Source of the DNA: Xestospongia bergquistia
Lineage: Eukaryota > Porifera > Demospongiae > Haplosclerida > Petrosiidae
Direction of reading: 5' to 3'
DNA length: 64,000 bases
Assembly: GCA_963965975.1 (NCBI GenBank)
Contig: OZ014418.1
Coordinates: 3,360,775 to 3,424,774, forward strand
Shown: in pieces, positions 12,401-21,660 of the stretch
Position numbering within the stretch: position 1 is the first letter of the stretch
How the letters are laid out: each line of letters opens with the position of its first letter
The notes under the pieces: model-generated
What the model was told of the DNA's origin: nothing
Databases searched by the model: none
Seen by the model: only the letters and a program-made list of their open reading frames with translations
Translations under genes and position numbers: made by a program

Positions 12401-13242
12401 CAATATGTATGTGACAAGAAAACAGTAGCACAGTAATCTCCTTCACTAAATATAATAGTCATACCAGCTGCAAAAGCACTGATTGCTTTAGGCTCCTCAA
12501 CATGGACTTTAGCAGCATTTGCTATATCATTATATGGTACTAAGTTTACATTTCCCTGTAAATTCATTTTGTTTAAGTGTACATATGTATCTAACACTTC
12601 AGTTCTGTTGTCCAAATTACTGAAATACAATATAAGTCCTGATCCACCACAACTTGGAAGTAGATTTTTAGAACACAGCCCAATGCCCGAAGAAGAACTG
12701 ATGTTGACATTAATAAGAGTTGTGTTTTTATTTGGATTAATTAGAAGAATAGCAAAGCCAAAATAGTTGTTGATATCAACCCCAACCATAATAATATCAG
12801 AGGAATAACTGATAAGTAATGTTACTGACTGATCCTCATGAAAGTAAAAAGCTGTATCATTAGGATAGAGGGTACTAGTTGATGGCATTGGTCCTCCACA
12901 CTGTGTTATGTGTACATTTTCAATCAATAATCCACTAACATTATAGAAACCAAAGCCAACAGATACATAACTATTATTATGATGACTGCAAGTAATAGTT
13001 GCAGGAGGTTTTGATGTACTACGTATGGTAATATTTGATGTGTTAGTAACCAGACAAAAGGAACTTGAAGACAGGATGTGATGTACATCTGTAGAGAGGA
13101 GTAGCTGAGTGTCTGGTAGAAGAGAGCTATCTGGATCACAAAGATAACTATTTAGAGCATCAGGTTCAGTTAGAAAAAAGTTGATAGAAAGAGTTCCTTG
13201 TAAATTGAACACCAAGATTAGTAGCCATAGTATATGAGCCAT
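9481..13242 (-). CDS. Large membrane receptor-like protein with Pmp-like beta-helix repeats and a multi-TM C-terminus
   Basis: This is a single-exon frame of 1253 codons. Residues 1-19 (MAHILWLLILVFNLQGTLS) are a clear signal peptide. The long N-glycosylatable ectodomain has right-handed beta-helix-type repeats like chlamydial polymorphic membrane proteins, at about 490-590: MVFYNNKASHGAAI, FFINNSATFYGGAIY, FKQSSAILAGNSIYV. A Cys-rich block follows at about 750-856 (CPIGFVYN, CPPGYCLPN, WLCGECNEGYS, CYKC). From about 857 on there are eight or nine hydrophobic helices, the conserved piece FRPFIDAMHGPYKEKLRYW before a late helix, and a cytoplasmic tail. Architectures of this kind occur as lineage-specific expansions in sponges and other early animals; ligand and signalling partner are unknown. 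Two decayed tandem copies lie downstream. It could be an adhesion or chemosensory receptor, but that is inference. Confidence 0.85.
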   Translation of the reverse strand: MAHILWLLILVFNLQGTLSINFFLTEPDALNSYLCDPDSSLLPDTQLLLSTDVHHILSSSSFCLVTNTSNITIRSTSKPPATITCSHHNNSYVSVGFGFYNVSGLLIENVHITQCGGPMPSTSTLYPNDTAFYFHEDQSVTLLISYSSDIIMVGVDINNYFGFAILLINPNKNTTLINVNISSSSGIGLCSKNLLPSCGGSGLILYFSNLDNRTEVLDTYVHLNKMNLQGNVNLVPYNDIANAAKVHVEEPKAISAFAAGMTIIFSEGDYCATVFLSHTYWSADIGGVFNGLALIFSDAPIGKANVTISHSQFYHNNLNRRRTFGIGCMVYTRIVPTSIESTFNMPWDIITIAESLAHDNYYQYRFDDDFSSHIPSNPYNHSIFHVITSSDISSKLKIYVFNFKYSQNYIGIRDPFIISETNRGYVHPYYKNLYFILQSVAIVQVFDNLFNTALNAGKIVFVNAASVYINGKNNIFKNITGSVIQAYNSDIHLNGTMVFYNNKASHGAAIRLDSLSHLYIHESTNAFFINNSATFYGGAIYSHMNRNLPNRNPLCAIQVVSKSILQLKTKMTFKQSSAILAGNSIYVSPLYKCQQLYLKEVNSSDLYSKLFHFKGEDTNHNGEISSVAVSTHHCSINGSTNDVQIKVCPGKTITIGLRAFDLNGIPTYAQIFARLTKVGKWWHKHKRYSWTYDMTYLLPIEQQYQTVYSNRCTLLNFTIFSESTNDIMHLHFEVLGYLPTFSMKLVPQACPIGFVYNSKAKSCVCSSFLTEFGITQCDIDTTSVYIPPQSWLGIVNNGNIVGYTEYCPPGYCLPNTAINITQTDIICRGNRIGWLCGECNEGYSVVLGNTDCYKCFNTLHTVLALTFGILGGIVYVFVLFSLRLTIDLGTIGGFIFWLNIIWPTVIPPSDMVITNTVLRYMAYLLTSIKYQWNIPVCIANDLNQLGKTAILYIYPVYFVLIVVVIVLLSRFSTRIANLIVGSSVQVLVTLMYISYSDLLSISLIVLTPAHIHFNSTNNTGKLLVWFRDGSLRYGQSPYHIVLLCVSIGVLSLFIVPFTLIGLFGVKMLRSRFIAKYFRPFIDAMHGPYKEKLRYWFGVRLVVLSLVYIVIAVLQGSNMTLQLLLLIFILGSFTIVQAIVFPYKNKILNTLDLWFMVLLLINFITSLFYRSSNNTTANDIMTTLEIVLCSITYLFILMYHMYISMSHLHCFRKWIKHYQLIIKTKLMKQSMESGSFVDHPLLRFEDTNIYEEWK

Positions 13243-13960
13243 TACTCGTCTGATCTGATAAGAAATGATATATTTATATATGTTAACTTATAAATCAAGA
13301 ACTTGTTTAGAAGTCTTATATTGTATATGGCATATATGACTAAAATTGTATGCATTAACAGTTATATATATATCAATGTTTGTTATGATGTTAGTTATAG
13401 CTATGATAACATTAATCTTAAAAGGAAAATGTTGACAGTTTTTCATATGCAATTGTTTATATTTGAACTTGTTAAATTAACTATTCAGACTAGCACACTC
13501 TAAGAATAACTATAAATGTTGTTCTTTCAGTTTTGAATCATGCTCAGTATGTGGATATATCAACTGCTATTTAAATTTACATTAGATGATTATAATTAAC
13601 AATAATTATCCCAAACAGTTAATTCATTGGCGTTATGACCATGAAATTAGTACATTACTTGTGTAAACTAAAGAATGATATTGATGTCATCACAACTATA
13701 CTGCTAACATCTTACATCTCTGTATCCTTCCTTTACCAACTTAGTGTGAATTAACAATGTCATGTATTTTAAAAAATTTGGGTTTGAACAACTTAATAAT
13801 CTAAATTGAAATTACAAATACTACATAAATATTTAGTAATAGACTATATGTTGAACTGTCAAATCATCTAATGGACTAAAAAAAGAAAATTAACACTTAT
13901 CACACACCCACAAGGACGTAATACAATGTAATTATTTTAATAGAATGGTTATTGATCATC
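13243..13960. promoter_or_regulatory. Upstream region of the receptor gene
   Basis: This AT-rich region should hold the promoter of the minus-strand receptor gene. No specific motif can be named. At 13885-13945 there is a block resembling the 3' flank of the same gene (9375-9440), probably the remnant of a further upstream tandem copy. Confidence 0.3.
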
Positions 13961-13963
13961 AAG

Positions 13964-14288
13964 AGAAGGAGAACAAATAAAGAGAAAACTACAAGAAGCT
14001 AAGAGAAAATATGAAGAAGTTAGGAGCCAATATGAAGATACTGTCAAGACTGCAGAGCAGCATTGTTCTAAAATTGAGACTGAACGTTTTTCTGCTGAAA
14101 ATAAGAGAGAGAAAATTCAAAGAAACTAACCGAAGAAGAAGACAGGTGAGATATATTCAGTATATAGTTGTAATAGTGTATGATATAGGCGAGTTAACCA
14201 AGATCAGATAAGGCAGAGTTGTCTTGAAGCTTGGAAACAATTAAAGACTATTCACACTGCCATTAAAAGAGAAGTGGAATCATTAAAG
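13964..14288 (+). pseudogene. F-BAR/coiled-coil-like exons, frame-broken
   Basis: Exon A (13964-14145, donor CAG/GTGAG) reads KLQEAKRKYEEVRSQYEDTV, then KTAEQHCSKIETERFSAENK, a heptad-rich stretch typical of F-BAR (FCH-extended) coiled coils. Exon B (14208-14288) reads IRQSCLEAWKQLKTIHTAIK. The frame that splices cleanly to exon B is not the frame of the coiled-coil part, so a one-base indel lies in exon A near 14125. Further short exon-like pieces near 14870 and 15437-15485 could belong to it. Host F-BAR proteins shape membranes with actin regulators. The exact subfamily cannot be given. Confidence 0.4.
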
Positions 14289-14299
14289 GTTGATATGCT

Positions 14300-15745
14300 C
14301 TGCCCAATTTGTGTTTAACAGCAGTTTTGTTGAATTCAATAATGTCATCATCCTGTGTTGGGTTTGGTCTTGTAGTTTACATTTTTGCAAGTTTCATTGA
14401 AACATTTCTTTTTTCTTTGCTGTTTTTTCTTCCCTAATTTTTCTTGTTTTTACTATATAAAGACATTTTATACTGCTTATAAATAATTTTGTGTCAGTTA
14501 GTGAATGCTTGTACAAGCATTCATTAAACATATATAGACTATTTGTGACATCAAATCATTGTGGTATGCAAAGAACACAATTTGTTTTATATGAGATTTC
14601 TAGTTTAGTACTTCCAGGACAACTTGTGTGTATTGAATGGTATAACGTATTTCTCTGTACCTTATTCCTAGCCTGAGATATAACACTGAGTCAGAGGTCA
14701 AACTAAAATTTGACAGTGTATAACATACTTGCCACACATGATCATGTACAATAAAGTAAAAGATAATATAGTTAGTGTTACCTTAGGAACATTTACAAGA
14801 TGTGAAAGTCCTAGTTTTAGTTTATTTTTATACTCTATAGAGTCTGAACCAGAGTTTAACTAAACGTATCAAAGACCATCACAACATTTGTAAACGAGCA
14901 GTTCTACATACTTGTATATATTTTTATCATTTTGTTAAGAGAAGAGGTTACCTTGGAACACTAAATTTTGATTTTGATAAGAAATCATTAGAAATCATTG
15001 TGAGTTCATTCCAATTTAAGTTTACTTGTAATATTGCTTACATTCATTTGTGGATAAGCTGGATATTTCTGTAACTTCAATTTTGCAGCACATGTATAGG
15101 CTAGAGTGAAATTTATTGGCACATTATATATAAATGAAATGCTCTTTCTCATCCAGGCTCTAGTGTTTTAGGTGACATACCATCTTTAGAAAGTCTTGGG
15201 TTCAAATTCATATCTAGTACAGTTTGTGCTCATGTTGTGCCACATATCTGTTTCCAAATTTAATGAATTACAGTAATTAGTTGATTTAGTCTTATATGTA
15301 TTAGCAACTTTAGTATTTTTAAGTTTAAAGTGCACATTTACTGTTTATATTCACAACAAAGTACCTAGCTATTACAAGTTATTGCAATAAGATGTTGTCT
15401 ACTTTAGAAGAGCAACTTATATGTTTGTTTTAGGTCAATGAGAACAAACAGCAAGCTACAAAAATATCCAATATCTTTTGGCGGTGAGCGCTCTTTTGCT
15501 ATTGTTTCTTTCATAATGGCTCTTTGAGAGGCCATGGAAAGTCCCTTTCGTTGTCTTTATAAATTTGGTGTCTTTATGGATCTAGTGAATCCTCATAATA
15601 TATATGTTAGGAGGACCTGAATCAATGCAAACAAGGCAGTTTATATTTTGACTCCACAGAAGATGAAGTTTGGACTAGATTTTGTAAACATTAAATAGAC
15701 CTTGTTTACTGTCTTACTGAGTATTAATGCAGAATTGTGTAACAC
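14300..15745. other. Mostly non-coding; possible weak exons
   Basis: A plus-strand piece near 15437-15485, between TTTAG and GGTGAGCG, is open (TNSKLQKYPISFGG), and so is one near 14850-14990. Neither shows a known domain. Otherwise the stretch is T-rich non-coding sequence. Confidence 0.25.
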
Positions 15746-15749
15746 AAAG

Positions 15750-16256
15750 AATACATTGACTGAATATATGTTACTAGACAGTAGTTATAGTCATTACTAA
15801 CCTAGCTTGTATAAGAGATAGTTGACATAATAGAAAAGTTATCTATTGGAAGAGATTGGTCTTGATACACTTCTGTATGTATTACCTTAACATAGAAATG
15901 ATACTTCATATTATCTTATATAAATTAATCTATTAGTCTTACCTCTTGACCTCTTCTTCTGGGCTAGAGATTGGGGGTCTCCTCAAGTCCTTAATCAGAT
16001 GAGACTGGTTTAGGGATGAGACTACTACTACCAGGAACATTAGTAATATGTAAAGTAGGTTTGTATACTTCATTATATGTTACCTGTAAAATGTGTATAT
16101 AATAGTACAATGGAAGTATATATTTACTATTATATTATTTTATTGTATTAATCATTAATTTTGTCATGATTATTTTAGTGTCTATACCTCTTTCTCTCTC
16201 TTATCTCTTATCGAGGATAACTTTATCTCCAATTTGTAACAAGATCAATCCAATAT
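15750..16256. repeat. Segmental duplication, copy 2 (partner 926-1441)
   Basis: Same unit and orientation as 926-1441. This copy keeps the ATG of the signal-peptide exon, so it is closer to a working state. Confidence 0.8.
15943..16073 (-). CDS. First coding exon of a secreted or membrane protein
   Basis: It starts with ATG at 16071-16073 and reads MKYTNLLYILLMFLVVVVSS, a textbook signal peptide or signal anchor with a small-residue cleavage site. A polar stretch follows (LNQSHLIKDLRRPPISSPEE) up to a consensus donor AG/GTAAG. It has 43 codons plus two bases. The next exon could not be fixed: the open piece around 15800-15885 (VYQDQSLPIDNFSIM) does not join in phase through the acceptors I can see. 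No family was recognised. Confidence 0.5.
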
Positions 16257-16435
16257 TAAGGAGATATGATAGCCTTGTCTTTTCATTTTCACTGGTACTC
16301 ACATTAGTGGTTTAAGAACAAACACAGTAACAAAGATAAACTTTCAGCAACTTCATAAAGGTGAATATATTAGGAGTATAGTCGAAGAACAATTTTTTTA
16401 CAATTTTTCAAACTCTTTAACTGTGAAATGATTAG

Positions 16436-16830
16436 TTGACAACCACTTTAATTTAAAAGCTATAGTTTGTTCTTATAGAGGTTTATGACCTATTATTTAA
16501 GCTTATTTTGAGTACTCAGAAATTTCTCATGGTAGTTTTGTTTTTCAAGCTTGTATGGTTGAATGTCGGGTAGTGTATTTGTGAGCTTAAAAAGGTCAGT
16601 AATGTTAACTGGTGAACAATGTTTATAAACTGCAACAAAAACATGTGCAAAGCTCTTTGCTTCTTGAATCTCTTTTTCAAGTGGATAAGACAGAATTAGT
16701 AACTGCTTGAGGTTGTCAAAATCAATACCAGCTGATTTGACCTCTTTTTGAATTGTTAACACTAGACTACCTAATGATTTTATTTGCATTATTGTCAATT
16801 CATTATACTTTATATATCCCCTAGTAGAAG
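16436..16830 (-). CDS. Hypothetical helical protein fragment
   Basis: The frame 16493-16798 encodes 101 residues rich in Leu, Lys and Glu (SLVLTIQKEVKSAGIDF, EKEIQEAKSFAHVFVAVYKH) ending with a TAA stop. Below it, a second open piece (FKLKWLSTNHFTVKEFEKL) follows on the same strand. The alternation of helical blocks vaguely resembles domains next to death-fold modules in sponge proteins, but I cannot name a family, and the N-terminus is missing. Chance or decay are alternatives. Confidence 0.3.
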
Positions 16831-16989
16831 GAACAAAGCTGTCAGTATTACTAGTAACTGTTGCTACAGATGATCCACCCTTCTTTTTTTACAACTTTTT
16901 AGAGACACGTCCATTAGTGGAGATATAAGGACACACCCTTCACTGGAGGTCTATTACTATATATGGTATATCAAACAATTATGATTATA

Positions 16990-17935
16990 ACATGTCAAAA
17001 GTACATTGTTTTACATGTCACTGCATTTAAGATTGATCATAATCTTAAGGTATCATTGAACTAAACAATTTCTTGAACTTATAGTAGTTGCCATGTATCA
17101 CTATAGTAGTTACCTTCATTGATGTATCTGATGATAGTACTTCATCTGAGTAGTATTAAAAATGTCTGAACCAAGATAAATCACAGGCCAAAGGACTAAT
17201 TGGATTGAAGTAATTAAGTTAACTAACTATAATATTATTAATTAGTTTTGTTGCTATAGAAACTGATCAGTACCCAACTTTGTTTGCCTGATTGGACATT
17301 TCCATTAAATTGTATGTAATGGTTAATAATTTATTAATTAACTTGTATCTCATTTAACTTGTGGTTCCTGTTAATTTATTTATCTCAGTTCCATTTATTA
17401 TTGTAGAGGGTATTATTGTTTAGCTAGCTAGTAACTGTAAGTTTTATTATAATTATTAGTTAATAGTTAGCATCTCTTTATTTCTACAGACCCTATGTTC
17501 ACTCTATTATTCTTTCTTATCAGCTTATCCATCCATATATCATTCCATCAGTTGATGTGAAACTTTATGGCTGCTAGGATCACAAACTACTGCCCCTTTC
17601 ATTCTATTTAGTAAGTGATAATTTCTAACAATGACACAACTAGTTTCACATGAAGCTTTTATCATAGTCAGTCAGAAAACAAAACAATAGCTAGTGATAC
17701 AGGATCATTAATAACATGATGTAATCTACTGAAGTATTTCTGTATCACCAGATACTTTTTAGTAAAAGGTAAAAGGTGATCTGTAGTATCACAGGTGTTA
17801 CAATTAGGAAATTTAAAGAGAAGAGAAAGAAATTCTAAATTTAGAATAAAAAGAATACCTGAAAGAAAGTAACATAAATTTAATAATGTCTATCTAACTC
17901 CTTTTTGGCCTAATCTGAGATAGTTCTCTGCCCCA
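16990..17935. other. No gene seen
   Basis: AT-rich sequence with no supported exon. It should contain the 5' end of Gypsy-Y if that element is complete, but no 5' LTR matching 50952-51172 was recognised. Confidence 0.35.
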
Positions 17936-18149
17936 CCCTAATTTGTGTATAGGACTATGGGCCCCACTATGAGTTTGGTGTTTAAAGCTCAGAAGAGGGG
18001 TCTACGATCAGTGGTCATGAAACCACAAGAACATGAAGAAGACAAGTTAAGAGAGAAGTCGAGATGGCTAAACATGGCAGTGTGGGAGAATTTTTACGGG
18101 AGAGAGAACACTGGGACATGTACTTAGAGTGACTTCAGAGCTATTTTGT

Positions 18150-19392
18150 GGTTGAAGAAATATACCATTCTTCTCAGCATTTGTGTTGTTATTAACATGT
18201 ATCAATTAATCAGGAATGTGTTGACTCCAATGAAGTCCTCAGACCTATCTTAAGGGGATTTAGTCAAGCTAGTGAGAGAACATTTTTACAGTTGAAGATA
18301 TTTTCATTTCAATTCCAGAGTTTTGTCAGTCGAATGAACTATTGCATCTTTTGTAGCAGAAATAAGGAAATTATCAGAATTTTGTAATTACGGAGACAAG
18401 TTGGATCAGATGTTAAGATAGAATAGTTTTTGGGAGTAATCACCTTGCTATACAATGGCACCTTTTATCAGAAAAAGGTTTGATTCTGGCCCAAACATCT
18501 GAAGTTGCTCAAGCATTAGAAGCAGCTGAGAAAAGTTCATATGTCATGTTAGGAGTTGAACAGAAACTGCTAGTCACAGTTCAGAGAATATAGCAACAAA
18601 AGATAAAACCAAATCAGAGTCACTACAGATGAGTTCTCAAAGGTGTTAGACAAGGACTGTCACCTACGTCATAAACAAGGTCACATTGCAAAAATTTTTA
18701 TGAGTGGACGTCACTTAAAACAGAGGATTAGAAAACCTCATATGCAGACAGACTATGTTGAAGATAAAGATACTATGTCATATGAAGAAGATATTCACAG
18801 ACTTTTGAGACTAACTGATAGTCAGGCCAAACCAATTCATAATACAGTAAATATAAATAAGATATTAATTACAATGGATTTAGACAGTGGAGCATCATTG
18901 TCAATTATTAGTCAGAAAGCTATCACACAAATTGGTCATATTAAGGAACTGAAATAATTAACAGTTTAGATATATGTCAAACTCTGGTCACGATGTTAAA
19001 GTACTGAGCATGGTGGATGTAGAAGTGAGTTATGAAGGAGTTGAGAAGGTGTTACCACTATTGATTGATGAAGGCACTGGTCCAATGTCATTTTGGTCAT
19101 AACTGGCTTATGCATTTTTTATTGAATTGGGAGAGAATATGATAAGTCCAACAGCAAAGAGACTTAGAGTTGCTTTTGGATAAGTTTATAATCTGGTGAT
19201 GAGAAAGGTCTATGGAAGTTAAAAGGAGCAGCACCAAAAATTCACATTGACTCGTACCCAAGACTAAACCTGTTTATTTTTAAACCCCATCCTGATCTAT
19301 ACACAATCAGACTCAAATTTGAAGCAGAACTTGACAGACTACATTGTGAGGGAATAATAGAGAGAGTACAGTACTCAACAGTGGGCCTTGCC
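18150..19392 (+). mobile_element. Gypsy-Y, 5' part (gag, protease, start of RT), broken
   Basis: Frame-shifted gag sequence includes ASFVAEIRKLSEFCNYGDKL, a typical Ty3/Gypsy capsid block. A partial zinc knuckle (HKQGHIAKI) and the protease motif MDLDSGASLSIISQ at 18874 follow, in an open piece spanning 18643-18957. The sequence then runs through the linker to the RT start and is cut at 19392 by the LTR of Gypsy-X. The missing RT continues at 49114 (and, with a small deletion, near 41760). Many stops make it inactive. Confidence 0.75.
19388..19392. repeat. Left target-site duplication (TTGCC) of Gypsy-X
   Basis: The five bases before the 5' LTR-X are TTGCC. The same five bases follow the 3' LTR-X at 49114-49118, and Gypsy-Y coding sequence resumes there. 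Confidence 0.7.
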
Positions 19393-19592
19393 TGTGATAA
19401 TTATGAATATGGTAATAATGTATGAATATTTATGTATTCAAGAATATTCTACAATGAGCACATGTATAAATTGCGTGAGCACATTTTGGAGCAGTTAGCT
19501 CTGTTTTTGTGTTTTTGTACATGTTGACACTTTCTTTTGATTCTTATCTATTTGTTGTTATATGTTGAATCTATTTTGGGCAGGTTACAACA
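19393..19592 (+). mobile_element. 5' LTR of Gypsy-X
   Basis: A 200-base LTR starts TGTGATAATTATGAATA and ends GGTTACAACA (TG..CA). It matches 48921-49113 and the split LTR 40802-40871 plus 41648-41757. It is followed by TATTAGGTGACGAGAGC, a plausible tRNA primer-binding region, and 40 bases later by the gag start. Confidence 0.85.
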
Positions 19593-19630
19593 TATTAGGT
19601 GACGAGAGCTGAAATGAACTCACTAACTAG

Positions 19631-20460
19631 ATGGCACAGACTACAGTGGGCAAGCTCGAAGTATTTGACCCGAAGTGGCACAACTCCTTGAAGTACCTAC
19701 AATGTGTGGAGCTCTACTTCAAAGTAAATAATATAACAGAAGATCGTAAGAAGGCTGTTTTTCTCTCTGTGCTGGGCTATGAAACGTATGAGGTACTTGC
19801 AGACATATTCACTAATCCTGAGACGGAAGGCTTTGCCACACTAGTTGTCAGATTGAATAACCACTTTCACCCTAAATCAACAATTGTTGCTGAAAGATAC
19901 AAGTTTGGATGCTGTCGTCAGGGAGACTCAGAAAGCCTAGCCAACTTCATTGCCAACCTCTGGAGACTTTCCGCCAGTTGCAATTTCAAGGCCAATGCTC
20001 TCGATGAGAACCTTTGTGACAGATTTGTTTGTGGCCTTACTCAAGAGTACATACGGAGCAGGTTACTCATGGAAACAGACGACCTCATGTTTGATCGAGC
20101 AGTAGAGATTGCTATCAGTTTAGAAAGTTGAATGCTCAATTGATGAAGTCACCAATTGCATCACATGGGACCATTGAGTTTCATTGTATCGGTGATCATT
20201 CAAGTAAGCCTCAAAATCATTATTTTGTCTCTTGTTACAGGTGTGGAGGGCCTCACTTAGTGAACAAGTGTCGGTTTATCAAAGAGAAGTGTCACTGTTG
20301 TGGTAGAACTGGTCACATCTCCAAGGTTTGTTGCAGCAAACCCTCTGTGCTACACACACACCCCAGTCAAGCTCGTTCAAAGGGCAGGCCTCCCAAAGCA
20401 GCAAATGTTTTTGAAGAGACAAGTCCATCTTCTTTAAATGACCCACACCAGGTTTTTTGA
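19631..20460 (+). pseudogene. Gypsy-X gag (capsid and nucleocapsid), one frameshift
   Basis: The first frame (19631-20131, 166 codons) has the capsid core of Ty3/Gypsy retrotransposons: KYLQCVELYFKVNNI, FATLVVRLNNHFHPK, FIANLWRLSASCNF, RSRLLMETDDLMFDRAVEIA. The second (20128-20460) carries two CCHC knuckles, CYRCGGPHLVNKC (CX2CX3HX4C) and CHCCGRTGHISKVC (CX2CX4HX4C). The frames overlap by four bases, and the continuity of sequence indicates a one-base deletion near 20128. It has the best-preserved coding capacity of any retroelement in the window. Confidence 0.85.
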
Positions 20461-21470
20461 GTTTATTCTATACTCCCTAGAATTGCACCAATTAGAGTTA
20501 CAGTTACAGCCTATGGTTGCAAGCTCGACATGGAGCTGGACACAGGTTCAGCAGTGTCTATCATCAGTGAGGACACCTTCAAGTCACTTTTTCAGGATGA
20601 GGTCAAGCTCAAACCCACTAGTATTTCCCTATGTTCATTTTCAGAGCATTTCTTGACCATATTACATTGCCTATTGTTGTAGTCCAAAGTCGGGGACCAA
20701 CCTTGTTAAGTCGAAATTGGATTCAGTCCACTCAATTGGATTGGAAGTCCGTTAAAGGTGTTTACTGCAAGTCTTTAGTAGAGGAAAGTATTAAGAAACA
20801 TTCTCATTTATTCCATTCTGAATTGCGCACTATTCAAGGAGTGAAAGCAAAAATTTTTGTACCACCTGAGGCTCAGCCTTGCTTCTTCAAACTGTGTCTC
20901 TTGCCATACACTCTAAAGCTTGAGCAACTTGTACAAGCTGAAGTTATCACACCTATGCAGTTCTCAGATTGGTCAGCACCCATTATCCCTGTTATCAAGG
21001 CAGATGGAAAGATCCATGTTTGTGGAGACTACAAAATAACTCTCAACCCTGTTGCAAACTCAGAAGTTTACCCACTACTCAGAGTGAATGATCTTTTCAC
21101 TGCCTCATCAGGAGGTACATTGTTCTACAAACTTGATTTGTCACACACTAACAAGCAACTTGAATTAGACGAGGAGTCAAAAAATACACTACGATTAATA
21201 CTACTAAAGGACTCTTCAAATACCAACAGTTGCCATTTGGCATACCTCTGCCCCGTCCATTTTTCAGAGGGCAATGGAAAGTTTAATGCAAGGCCTATCG
21301 GGGGGTGTAGTTTACATTGATGATATTCTCGTCACTGGTAAGATATCTGAAGAGCATGTAAGTAACTTAGACCAAGTGATGCACCAGCTAGAACAAGCAG
21401 GTGCTACACTAAAAGAATTGATAATGAATATCAGGCCCAGGGTCACTTTTGGTCCACAATTTAATCTGTG
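20461..21470 (+). pseudogene. Gypsy-X protease and reverse transcriptase, truncated
   Basis: The aspartic protease motif MELDTGSAVSIISEDT begins near 20529. The RT follows with VCGDYKITLNP, FYKLDLSHTNKQLELDEES and the catalytic [17 protein letters not shown] near 21305-21360. Frameshifts split it into several pieces (20631-21320, 21274-21471). It stops at about 21440, in the RT thumb, where unrelated sequence begins. RNase H and integrase of the same family resume near 38570 and again at 47330, in line with later insertions. Confidence 0.8.
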
Positions 21471-21660
21471 AGGCAGTGACAACATTGTCTGAGAGGTGCT
21501 CTAAGACCAAGTTTATGTCTCCAGGGATTGGTACTGACAAAGGTGATTCAGGTAGTGGAAGATGACTTTAGGCATCAGCATTTGCCATTTTGGTACTAGG
21601 TCTATGCTGATTGGTGTACTGATATGCTGTCAATGTTAAAGCCCATCGTGGTATCCTGGA
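21471..21660. other. Junction sequence between Gypsy-X and the non-LTR element
   Basis: No domain was recognised. It is either the 5' remnant of the non-LTR element or filler from the break. Confidence 0.3.

Noticed and set aside
17945..18127. 60-codon frame before Gypsy-Y gag
   Set aside because: It could be gag N-terminus but shows no conserved block, so it was left out of the element.
19593..19612. Exact tRNA for the Gypsy-X primer-binding site
   Set aside because: GGTGACGAGAGC looks like a Ser-tRNA-type site, but the match cannot be verified without tRNA sequences.
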